From the NCBI GenBank assembly GCA_001598975.1, contig BBXU01002635.1, forward strand, positions 1 through 53,109: a DNA stretch of 53,109 nucleotides. Direction: 5' to 3'. Shown in pieces: positions 1 to 9,600 of this stretch. The stretch is from Parachlorella kessleri. Lineage: Eukaryota; Chlorophyta; Trebouxiophyceae; Chlorellales; Chlorellaceae. Position numbers and translations under genes: made by a program. Each line of letters starts with the position of its first letter. The stretch's first letter is position 1. Under the pieces are notes generated by a model that did not search any database, was not told where the DNA came from, and was given only the letters and a program-made list of their open reading frames with translations.

Positions 1-8
1 CACACAGA

Positions 9-34
9 CCCCCCCCCCCCCCCCCCCCCCCCCC
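9..34. repeat. Poly-C homopolymer
   Basis: A run of 26 C residues sits at the left edge of the window. It may be a real mononucleotide tract or an assembly or sequencing boundary. It lies just beyond the point where the E3 ligase gene loses its last exon, so sequence to the left should be checked. Confidence 0.95.
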
Positions 35-355
35 TACTACTCATTGGCCGGCCCAAATACTACGCTGCAGACCGCTCCTGCCTTGTGGTCTCGTAGCAGA
101 ATGACAGCACCGAGGTCAATTCGAATTTGTACAATGGCGCCCATTGCAAGCCAGGCCTAAACGTCCTAACCCTGCTACATATCCTATACAAACAGGCGCA
201 TGTTATCAACAGTTGGGCACCTCACAAATCTCACAACCTGCACCCACCGACCCAGCTTGCACCAAAATATATTCCCATAAATACAAGCCCAGCACCATCG
301 CCGGCCTCACACACGAAAGCTTTTCCCCACTACCCGTCAGGTGCCAAGGACGCAC

Positions 356-2862
356 CTGCGCACACTCGTGGCACATGCACATGTGCCGGCACGGCAGCAC
401 TGTCGTGTCGCGGTCGTTAACAAGGCAGATCACACACAGCCGCTCCTCAGCGTCATCTGGGTTGGTGGGCTCTTGGGCCTTAGCCCCGGTCTGCTCAAGG
501 CCGTAAATCTCCTGCTAAAAGGGAGGGCAGCGAAGGCTCAGGAGGGCGGAGCTGCTTCAAAGCTACCCGCCCTCTGAAAACCGCCACAAATCACGCGCGA
601 GCAATGTACAGAAAGCTATAGGCAGCCTTCTGAAAGCGGACCTATACTTTCTCATCGTGGACAGTAAGTCGAGGGCCCACCTTGCCTAAGTCGACAGGGG
701 GTGAAGAAACACCAGCGAAAAGCGTGAGCCTGCCAATTCGACAACACGCCATCCATCCTGACCTCCAAACGGCACCCCCTGGTACCGCACACGCTACAAA
801 AGCACAAGCTCACATTTGTCACGCAGCAAGCTTATACCATACCCTGTATGCCACCCCATAGATTACCGGCAGCTCAAGGATCCTCTCGCCACATAGCATG
901 TTCTGCCTGGTCACATACGCAATTCCAAGCATGCCCCCACTCGCCACATGCAGGACAGGCAAAGCTATACCTGCAGCTCATAGGAGACCCCATCCACCCA
1001 AATCTTCTGCTTGGCGACACGCACTGCCCACGCGCCGTCCTCCTCGCGGTGCAGCACCGCAAACGTAGTCTGGCTTTGCACCCACACCTTCTGCTCGCCA
1101 CCTGGCGCCAGCTCCTGTACACGCCAACAAGTACCCTAAGGAACCTGTACCTCAGCACCTAGTACGAGTTAGCTTGGTGGAAGCTCCGCGCGCAGTGAGA
1201 GGTGGCACCATGTCAGAACCTTTATTCTGGTAATGGGAACGACCACCAACACCATGCTTGCTTGCCGACGCCAAGGCCCACCCCCACGCTTTGAAGAGCT
1301 ACCCGCCCACCTGCAACGTGTGGCCGTCCTTGACCCCCTTCTCCGTCACTGTCTCCAGGCGGATGACCAGCGGGTAGGTGTCCTTGTCGTGCTGCACAAG
1401 CTGCTGCTCTTCATAGAGGCCCAGGTCGATCACATACTGCTGCTGCGGCGGCGGTGACCCGTCCGATGCTGCTGGCGGGAACTTGAGGCCAAGCTGCAGA
1501 CATTTGAAATAACCAACATCGGAATGGGAGTTGCCCCTGTGAATCTGTTATAGATATGACCGTCTGCCCATGCGGCAGCAACCTCCTATCGTGACAAGCT
1601 GCCACGCCAGATAAATGAGGCCTCCACATCACATGCTTATCAGCCCCTCCGAGGATAACACGCGCAAACCACGGCTTACCCCTTTCTCATAAAAGACCGG
1701 CGCAGCCGCTGGCTGCTTGGCGGATGTCAGCTTGCAGCCCTTGGAGGGCTCCTCCGTCGCCATCACAAACATGGTCACACTGCATAAACGAGAAGACGCA
1801 GTGAACACAACCTTGACAGTATGTCCTGCTCTGTCTGCGCGAATTCGATGCCTCACTCCTTCTTAGCAATACACCAAACACAGCCCCTTGCAGGTACACC
1901 CCAGGGCTTCATCCTCAACTGAGCTGCCAGGCCAGGCCTGGCATACTGCATGGTCAGATAGTCCAGTGTTCCACCATTCCCCTTAAGGCAGCCAAAAGTA
2001 GCGCAAGAGAGCGTCCGCTGCCCTTCTTGCCGGCCAGCCATAAACTGGCATCGCTCGTGCTGCTGCCTGGGTTAATCCAGTGTCATCACCTTTAGAGCGG
2101 TAACTCAAACAGCGTGCAAAGTACCAGGGCAGCACCCACCAGCAGGGCGCTGAGGCATCAAAGTGGAAGGACAAGGCCAGCTTGGATGGGTCTTCTGGCA
2201 CAGGCGTGGCCTCGAGCGTGTTCTTCTTCAGGTTGACTGCATTGCGAATGGTGGCTGTCTGTGTGAGCTCCTGCGCCGGCGCTGCCGTGTGTGGCGTGTA
2301 GGGTGAGCCGGGCAGACGTGGCTGCACAGAAAGAGGTGTGCTCCCGTCATCGGAGGAGACTTTTGGACGAACAGGTAAATATAAACTATGAGTTCCCAGC
2401 TATACGTCGTCCTGGTGCACCAGCCGTGTCACTACTGCTGCCCAGCAGGATCATAGTGAATCTTCTTCTTCCATCAAAGCAAAAGCCCTAACCTGGGTTG
2501 GGTAGGGTGGGTACTGGGGCACGTGCGGCGGCCTCCAACCCCCATAATACTGCCCATTGTTTACATAGGGCTGAGGCTGAGGGTAATATGGCACCTGCAC
2601 TTATGCACGGTAAGCTGCTCAAGGGAAAGGCCGGTTTGGTGGCCAGAGCTGGGGTGCAGGCACAGGTGCTTCCCCATGAAGGTGACAGCAGCTGCTGCAC
2701 CGTGGGGAGCTGCCCCAGAGATGCGAGGCCCACCTGCGGTCTGTAGACAGGCGCAGGTGGGTACGAGGGAGCTGGCGCAGGCTGCGGAGCTGCCTGCTCA
2801 GTCGGTGCAGTGGTTTGGGCAGGTTGCTGCTGCGCCCTCTGCCTGCTCCTGCTGTTTCCCAT
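356..2862 (-). CDS. RING E3 ubiquitin ligase, LOG2/LUL/MGRN1 type (3' end missing)
   Basis: Seven phase-consistent exons, from 5' to 3': 2862-2734, 2594-2493, 2321-2140, 1779-1680, 1493-1311, 1114-971, 511-356. Together they give about 258 residues. The protein starts MGNSRSRQR, a likely N-myristoylation site as in plant LOG2/LUL proteins. A Pro/Gln/Tyr-rich stretch follows, then the conserved pre-RING domain ([14 protein letters not shown], then [10 protein letters not shown], then [38 protein letters not shown] and EIYGLE). The first half of the RING is present ([20 protein letters not shown], then HEC). The family's final exon, carrying the last zinc ligands (CPIC), is not found between position 355 and the window start. 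I infer that it lies to the left. Such ligases attach ubiquitin to membrane proteins; in plants LOG2 acts on amino-acid export regulators. The start is fixed by the MGN context and by splice phase. Confidence 0.9.
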
Positions 2863-3172
2863 GCAGGTTTCGCTACTGTTCTTCGGACTACGCGTCTCGC
2901 ACTTGCTACCTTTCAGTCGGTGGCGTACTTCAGCAAATAACCAGCGGGGGTTCAAGGATAGTGGGTCACGCGGTTTGCGAAGGCCAATGCTGTGAGCTGG
3001 GGAATTTCCTGGAATTTTCGGGCAATTCCAACCATTTCATGGCCACAGCCCTAGGCCCTAGACGGGACTTGTTGATGATCACTGAGTTTGGGCACCTGCT
3101 CTTCCCCTTGGAGGGTAACACCGCTGAATTGGACTTGAAAGGATATTGCCTGGCAGTGCCGAGCTTGGCACC
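2863..3172. promoter_or_regulatory. Divergent promoter region between E3 ligase and uL15
   Basis: About 310 bp separate the start codons of the E3 ligase (minus) and plastid uL15 (plus), so both promoters and 5' UTRs must lie here. I see no convincing TATA box or other named element. The role is inferred from gene arrangement only. Confidence 0.55.
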
Positions 3173-5511
3173 ATGCAGGCGACCAGGATGCAGGTGACGC
3201 TCGAGTTGCTTATTATTCTACTGCGGTGCACCTGTGAAACAATCCGCATTGAGTAGCTGACGGCCTTATGGCACTGGTGGTTCATAGACAGGCACTCACC
3301 TTGCTGCGCACTGTTTGGCCCGCTACAGGTGAAGCCCGCCCTGGCGTCCAGCTTCTTCACCGGCAGTAGGATGAGGCTGCAGTGCTTCTCCACGCGGGTG
3401 GTGCGGCCCACTGTGACAGCAGTACGGGCAGCAGCAGCAGCAGCAGCTGAAACTGAGGAGAGGTACAGGTTGAACAACCTATCGCCGCAGCCTGGCGCAC
3501 GCAAGCAGAAGAATAGGAAGGGACGTGGCTATGGTGCAGGCCAGGTGTGTGCAAGGAACAGAGTACCAGGACAACTTGTTGTTGGCAGGGAGTCGGGGCA
3601 GAAAGTGCAGCGCCCAGCTAGCGGCAGCAAAGGTTGGTTGTGCAGCTTGTTTCGGGACCATGTTTGATGGGTGGGGCGGTGCACGCACAGTCTTTCCTTG
3701 CAGGACGTATGCGGGGCACTGAGGCTTGCAGTGAGAGGTGAACAACAGGCGTGCCTTCTCAGGGGGCTGGCTCAGGGGGCTGGCTTGGAAGCTGACGTTG
3801 CACAGACTTGGTAGCCGGTCCAATGTGCCTGCAACAAAGCTATCAAGTTCAAGGAAGGGGGGTTGTTGTATACGTGACGGGTAGGGGGCCAGGGAACAGC
3901 TGTTGCTCTTATGACAAGCTCAGCTTCAGGTGCAGTAAGTTACTGCCGACGTGCTTGATTTATACTGGGGCTGGCTGTTGCACAGGGTGGCACCTGTGGT
4001 TTCGGCATGCGCGGGCAAAAGTCCAGGTCTGGCAGCGGCATCCGCCCCGGCTTTGAGGGTGGTCAGACTCCGCTGTATAGGCGCCTGCCAAAGCTTCGGG
4101 GTATTGCTGGAGGTGAGCGGGGCCAGGGCCAAGGAAGACTCGGTGGAGCCCGGTTGTGTCACGTTGGCTAGCTGTCTGGCAATTGGAGCTGCTCAAGTTC
4201 CGCCTGCAATGTTGACGGCGTAGAGGACGTGTTGGGTGCCATCTGAGGCTTGTGTGTATTCCACGATGTGTGCTCCCCCTAGCGCTTGGATGTGGGCACC
4301 CCGCATTGCGGGCCATGCAAAGCATGCAACCCGACATCTGGCAAGGGTCTTGGTTGACGTTTGTGGGTACTGCTCTTCTGCGCGAGGCTGTGCCGAAAAT
4401 GTAGCTGTCTTGCAAGGCGGCAAGGTGTACTCAGTCCTGGCTGCTTATGCGCGCATGAACAACGTGCTTGACTGCCCAAATGGATCGTTATATGCGCAGG
4501 CATGGGTGCTGGCATCCCCGACTACATTGTGGTGAACCTGTCTGACCTGGGGGCGTTTGGCGAGGGCGATGAGGTCAGCCTGGAGTCGCTGCAGCAGCGT
4601 GGCCTGCTCAACCTTTCCGGCAGGGACTCAAGGCTGCCGCTCAAGGTACGGTAGCGGGGGCTGGATGTGCTGCCTGGTCCATGGTGGGTTGCGCGGCTGT
4701 GTAATGAAGCGTAGTCCGCCAGATGAAGGAAGGCTTTTTGCCACGAACTTGTGTGGCACCAAGTTGTGTGGCAGGGCGAGATACCGTGTTTTTGGGGCCG
4801 TGCCTGCTGACTGGTGGTTGTTGTAGCACCAACCTGAGCTCCTGTTGGATGGCCATGTCCTTGGGGCTTAGTGCTGGCAATGGGTGTGGTTGTAGGTCAG
4901 TTGACTTGTCGACTCGTTAACTTGCCTGATGCTGCTCCTAACTTCGTGATGGTAACTGTTGTCTCCTTGAGTCATGTCGGTTGATGAGTGTTGTGCGCTT
5001 TGCTAAACGCCGGTCGCCCCGAGGGGTAGTGCGGTTGGTTGCCCGACCTGGTATGGGAAGGATAACGTCAGTCAACATGATGTTGCCTGGGGTTTTGCAC
5101 AGGTCCTTGGTGAGGGCGAGCTCCATGCTCCCCTGACCATCAAGGCAGCCAAGTTCTCCGCGTCGGCTGCTGAGAAGATTGAAGCAGCTGGCGGCAAGGC
5201 AGTCCTTGTTCCGCAGGTGGGCTAACCCTGTCTTCATGGAGATTAGGACTGAGGTTCCTTGTGCTGTCCAAGAACAGGGTACATGCATGTCCTCCGCCAT
5301 TGGCTAAGTGTTTGCTTTAGCCATTACTCCAGGCCTCAAGCAAGGCATCCGTGAGCACTATGAGAGTTGAGCCTTTCTTTTGACGACACTTCTTAGCTTA
5401 GTTTTACTATTATTAACTGGCATACGTGACTTTTCTATGGTGCAGAAAGCCAAGTGGACCCGGAAGGCGGCGGCAGCAAAGAAGGCAGCGGCAGAAGCAG
5501 CCAAGAAGTGA
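3173..5511 (+). CDS. Plastid 50S ribosomal protein uL15 (PRPL15)
   Basis: Six exons: 3173-3193, 3329-3544, 3986-4112, 4500-4645, 5103-5216, 5446-5511, giving 229 residues. The protein begins [12 protein letters not shown] with a Ser/Arg/Ala-rich stretch of about 45 residues that looks like a chloroplast transit peptide. The bacterial-type L15 core follows: [46 protein letters not shown], then [19 protein letters not shown] and [20 protein letters not shown]. It ends in a lysine/alanine-rich tail. uL15 binds 23S rRNA near the central protuberance of the large subunit and acts in the plastid. The bacterial form plus transit peptide separates it from the cytosolic version. The 21-nt first exon is inferred; an alternative start is the in-frame ATG at 3371. 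A TGTAA motif lies 75 nt past the stop. Confidence 0.88.
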
Positions 5512-5585
5512 AGTGTGCTTTTGTCAGGAATTGCGGCTTGGTAGTACATTTGTGAGAGGGCAAGTAAGCATTTGCATAACGAACA

Positions 5586-5590
5586 TGTAA
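5586..5590 (+). terminator. TGTAA polyadenylation motif of the uL15 gene
   Basis: TGTAA, the common green-algal poly(A) signal, lies 75 nt after the uL15 stop codon. The motif is short, so the call rests on its placement. Confidence 0.5.
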
Positions 5591-5798
5591 CAGCCAAGTT
5601 CAAAGATTAGGGAGGAACAGTGACCCAGACAGTGCAGGGAAAGTGCCCCAGCATGGACAGTGGCTGGGGAGCGGCAAGCCCAAACTGCAGCTGGAGTGCT
5701 TCTCTGGGACGGCTTTGTCAGTCACAGGCGTCTTTTGCGACCGGACGAATCTCGCTGCGGCTGCAGCCCCAGGAAGTGGCGCAAGCTGTGGCTGGGTG

Positions 5799-6275
5799 CT
5801 AGATGGCTGCCCAGTAGACGGCAACAAGGGCAAGGACGGTCTCACTCTCCCAGTGCACCCCCAGCTTGCCGTCTGTCTTGGGGTTCCACCTTGTGCAAGA
5901 GGCTGCATGGAGCCCTGCACCAGCTCTCTGCAAGGAGAGCGAAGGGGGTTGTTGTAGGGGTGCAGGTGGAGTAGTTGTGCTTGTCTTGCCAAGGAGCAAC
6001 CCTCTATTGCAAAGGGTGTTCTGGCTCACCTGGGTGATGGAACAAGTTATCACGTATTTGAAGGGCTTCCCCATCCCTGCCAGCTTCTTAAGGCAGCCCT
6101 CCACTATCTGGCCGCTCCAGCTGTTCACTTTTGCTTGGGCGAAGGCTGTCTCGCCTATTGTGTGCAGCACAGTCTCCCTGATCACGCTGTCAACTTCGGC
6201 CTCATCAACCAAGTCGTTCTCGGCGAGGCCGTCCATCCCACGCTCGAAATCCAAGGAGTCCATTCTGCTGAACAA
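5799..6275 (-). CDS. Tctex1-type dynein light chain
   Basis: Two exons, 6275-6030 and 5927-5799, give 124 residues, close to the roughly 113 of DYNLT proteins. After a short acidic N-terminus, the Tctex1 fold is clear: helix segments AEVDSVIRETVLHTIGETAF and KVNSWSGQIVEGCLKKLA, the conserved GKPFKYVITCSITQ strand, and the C-terminal block AGAGLHAASCTRWNPKTDGK, ending VHWESETVLALVAVYWAAI. Such chains bind dynein intermediate chains as dimers and work in cytoplasmic or ciliary dynein. The single intron (6029-5928) is open in frame, so retention would extend the protein. The gene is convergent with uL15 and divergent from the SNF2 gene. A downstream in-frame ATG (MDSLDF) is an alternative start. 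Confidence 0.93.
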   Translation of the reverse strand: MFSRMDSLDFERGMDGLAENDLVDEAEVDSVIRETVLHTIGETAFAQAKVNSWSGQIVEGCLKKLAGMGKPFKYVITCSITQVSQNTLCNRGLLLGKTSTTTPPAPLQQPPSLSLQRAGAGLHAASCTRWNPKTDGKLGVHWESETVLALVAVYWAAI

Positions 6276-6607
6276 TGTGTACTAGGGTCTGATCAGCAGG
6301 GCTTTCAGCACTCGAGGGGCTTGCAAGCTCGATAAATCAGTTTGTGCTGGACCGGGATCCAGGTCACAAGCCTGGAGCCCATGAGCCAGTTTTGTCAGAG
6401 AGCCTTCCAAATGGCAAAGCACGGCATCGCAGGCTGAGGCTTTGAGTCCCACAACCTCTGCGCGCCTGCGACAATCTTGTTTCCTGTCTTGGGTTACCCC
6501 CTGGTCTGATCAAGGCTGTCATGCAGTGTAGAGACCGTGCTTAGTTCGAAGCCGTGCAGGCTCGTCAAGCTCAACTCCTAGTCTAGAAGTTCTGTAAAGT
6601 TAGCCTC
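6276..6607. promoter_or_regulatory. Divergent promoter region between Tctex1 and SNF2 genes
   Basis: This 332-bp interval between two oppositely oriented start codons must hold both transcription starts. No specific element was recognised. Confidence 0.5.
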
Positions 6608-9600
6608 ATGGGAGAGGAATTCATAGACTTAACCGTGTCAGACAGCGAAGAGGCGCGCCCAGCCAAGCGGGCCAGGTCGGGGGGCAGCAGGCCTACAGAG
6701 CAGCCTGCTGGGGCTGCAGGGCCCAGCAGAGCCAGGCTCCTGGACGATGAGGTCATGATAGTAGAGCAGGAGGCGCGAGCCGCAGTGCCAAGGGCTACTG
6801 AGGTGGACCTCGGGGTGCGTGACCGACAGTGCGGCGGGACCTGTGTGTCGTTGCCAAGCTTCCTACTGCTGCCGCTGCTCAGTTGGGCTGGGCGGGGAAC
6901 CTTAAGGTGGCTATGTTCTTGCTTCTTGCAGGACAGTGAGCTGGCTATCATTGGAGAAGCTGGGGAGGTGCGCTTTCAGTGGTTCTTGGCGCCTTGCAAA
7001 CTTGGTTGTCTGTGTGCGTATTGCATATGCCAGGGCATCTGTTGCATCTCTGTGCTCCTACCTCATCTACCTGACGGATGCATCACTCTGACTTAGCGCT
7101 GTGAACGAGTTGTGCTCCCCGCCTTGCAGGTTTGGAACGCAGACTTGCCCCACACACGAGACTTGTGCGGCATCCACGCTTTCCGGAAGAGGCCTTGTGA
7201 TACTAATAGCAACCACTGTTCCAAGGTCCGTGGGAAATGTGTATTGATCTTATATAGGCCAGTGCGGTACAAAGCCTTGAGGAGTATGAACCAGGTACCC
7301 ATGGGGGCCTCTCCGTGTCTCCGTGGTTACATATGACCTGCAAGTGCTGCCTGAGTGCCTGAGCTGAAGGCTGCTGTAAGGAACAATTACCTTGTGTCTG
7401 CCCTGCTGCAGTGCTACTGCTACGTGTGTGACTGCCTGGCGTCCCAATGCCAGCATTGGGGCAAGGGCACCGCCGTGTCCCACCACTGCAATGCCCACCG
7501 CGGGGACCATGTCTACAAGCTCATGCGCGCGCAGCGCAACCGGCGGCAGCAGGAGGAGCGCAACCCCAACAACACTGCTGCCGCCGCAGCAGGAACGTCT
7601 ACTGCCCATGCTGTGATACCAGCTACCGGGGCGACAGCAGCGGCAGCCAGGGCGAGCACCGCTGGCGCTGGTGGCGCCATCCCGGCGGCATCCAGGCCGA
7701 GCGGCACTGGCGCTGGTGGCGCCGTGCCGGCAGCGGCGGCAGCAGGCCCCGCTGCTGCCGCTCTGGCCTCTGCAAGGGCCCTAGCTGGCATGCTAGGCCT
7801 TGGCGGCGGCCAGCAGCCGCCCCACTACCCAGACTATGAGGACGAGGAGGGATACGGGTACAGCGCCAGTGACAGCGATGATTACTACGGTGATGGCTAC
7901 TATGAGGGCGTTGATGAGGACATGCTTGACGCCTACGGCGCTTTTGATGAAGAGATGTTGTATGCCATGGGCGTGCATACCGGGGGCCGTTTTGGCGGCG
8001 GGGGCGCCGCGCGGCGGCCCGCAGCCAACCAGCCTTGCAACCTTACGGAGATGCCAGATCCGCGCACGGATCCCTCCCTGATGCACCTGGCCACGTTGGA
8101 GATGCCGTGCAAGGTGCGCCTGCTGGGTGGTGCTGCATGTTGCCCTTAGTGGTCGCTTTGGGTGCTACACTTGTGACTGCTGGGTGTTGGCTGCAATGGG
8201 TGTATGCTGACATATGTCGGTGCTGCGGTGGGTTGCTGCAAGGGGCAGCAACGGGCAGAAACGAGTGGCTGTTTGGCAGTGCACTCCCTATGAAAGATTC
8301 GGGCATCTTTTCGCTTTGCTTTGCCTTGTCACCAGCCTTAGGTGCTGTAGGGTTTGTTGACTTCCTGCATGAATGCCCGCGCGCCTACTGGTAGCTTGAA
8401 GGCCGTTCTTGGAGTAAATGCATGGAACCAACGAAAAGCATTAGCGCTTGCTGTACTGTAGGCTCTGGGCGGACTTACTATTCATGCCATCATCAAGCGC
8501 TTGGCACCCAACGGTTTTTACACGGCAGACCCCCGCAATCACCACTATGGCGATAGGTGGGTGAGGTGGCTGGCTCTGTGTGCACCTGGAAGCAGTTTGA
8601 GTATTGGACCCGTGCGGTTGCAGCGGCTCAAGTGTGGCCGCAGGCTGAGAAGGCCTTCTTTGTGGGCAACGGCATGGCTGCTTTGTTACTTTACCCTTCC
8701 AGGACATGTCTGTCAACCTGTCGTTGCCGCCGCCCATATGGGTCCCGCCGAGGCCTCAGGAGATGGCCACACGACATTGCCCCAGGCTCTACGCTTGTGT
8801 CATTGACGAACCGCTAGAGAACCTGCAGCTCTATGCTGCTGCCGGATCCCCCAGGCATACCTAAGAATGAAAGACTTACACCTGTGTGATGCAGGCTGTG
8901 CATCGACAACATGTTTGAGGACACCTACGATTACATGCTTCGGGCGCCCACAGGCAAGTTCCTCCAGCTGGGGCCGCCCACCCTGCCCCCCGAGCCGGCA
9001 GAGCCCGGGCCCTCCCGAGTGCGCCAGGTGACCATCTTCCACTTTGACGGCAGGTGAGCACAATGGTGTCCGGGTAAAGCTCAGGCCAGCCTTCGCCCTA
9101 GAAGGCTCGCAGCCCTGCAAGTGGCTACGACAGCCCCTCCTAGGCACAGCATATCCCACTAAGTTCTGCTGATGTCGTTAAAGGAGGTGTCAATCCTGGC
9201 ACCATGCTACAGACCTTCCAATTTTTAGGTAGTGAGTATTTCCCTGACAGGTGCGGAAGAAGTCCGTTGTGCTTTTCGGTCTGGTCCTTGCAGACACTCT
9301 GCCTTTCTTGTTGCCCGCAGACCTTGGTTACCAAGCACCGTCTCAAACATGCTGAATCATTTTTGCATGCCCTGCCCTCCTGCTGCCTGCAGGGCGGTGC
9401 CCACCACCTACGGTGTGACAGTGCCCAAGGAGGCCACAGTAGCGCAGATTATGCAGGCCGCCAAGCCGCTGGCAGGTGTGGCGAGGGACGAGGAGTTCCT
9501 TGCCTTCAACATGAAGGGCGGCATAGAGCAGGCGGCGCTCAATGCTATTGTCCCAAGCACCCAGGTGGGGGGCGCGTCTGGTGTGCAGGTATAGCTGCCT

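Noticed and set aside
7513..7791. Ala-rich minus-strand frame
   Set aside because: It is the antisense shadow of the Ala/Gly-rich SNF2 exon.
8557..8894. Possible SNF2 exons (e.g. DMSVNLSLPPPIWVPP)
   Set aside because: No frame through this segment closes with exon 8462-8556 and exon 8895-9053, which join to each other in perfect phase. Part of it may be another decoy of the next exon.
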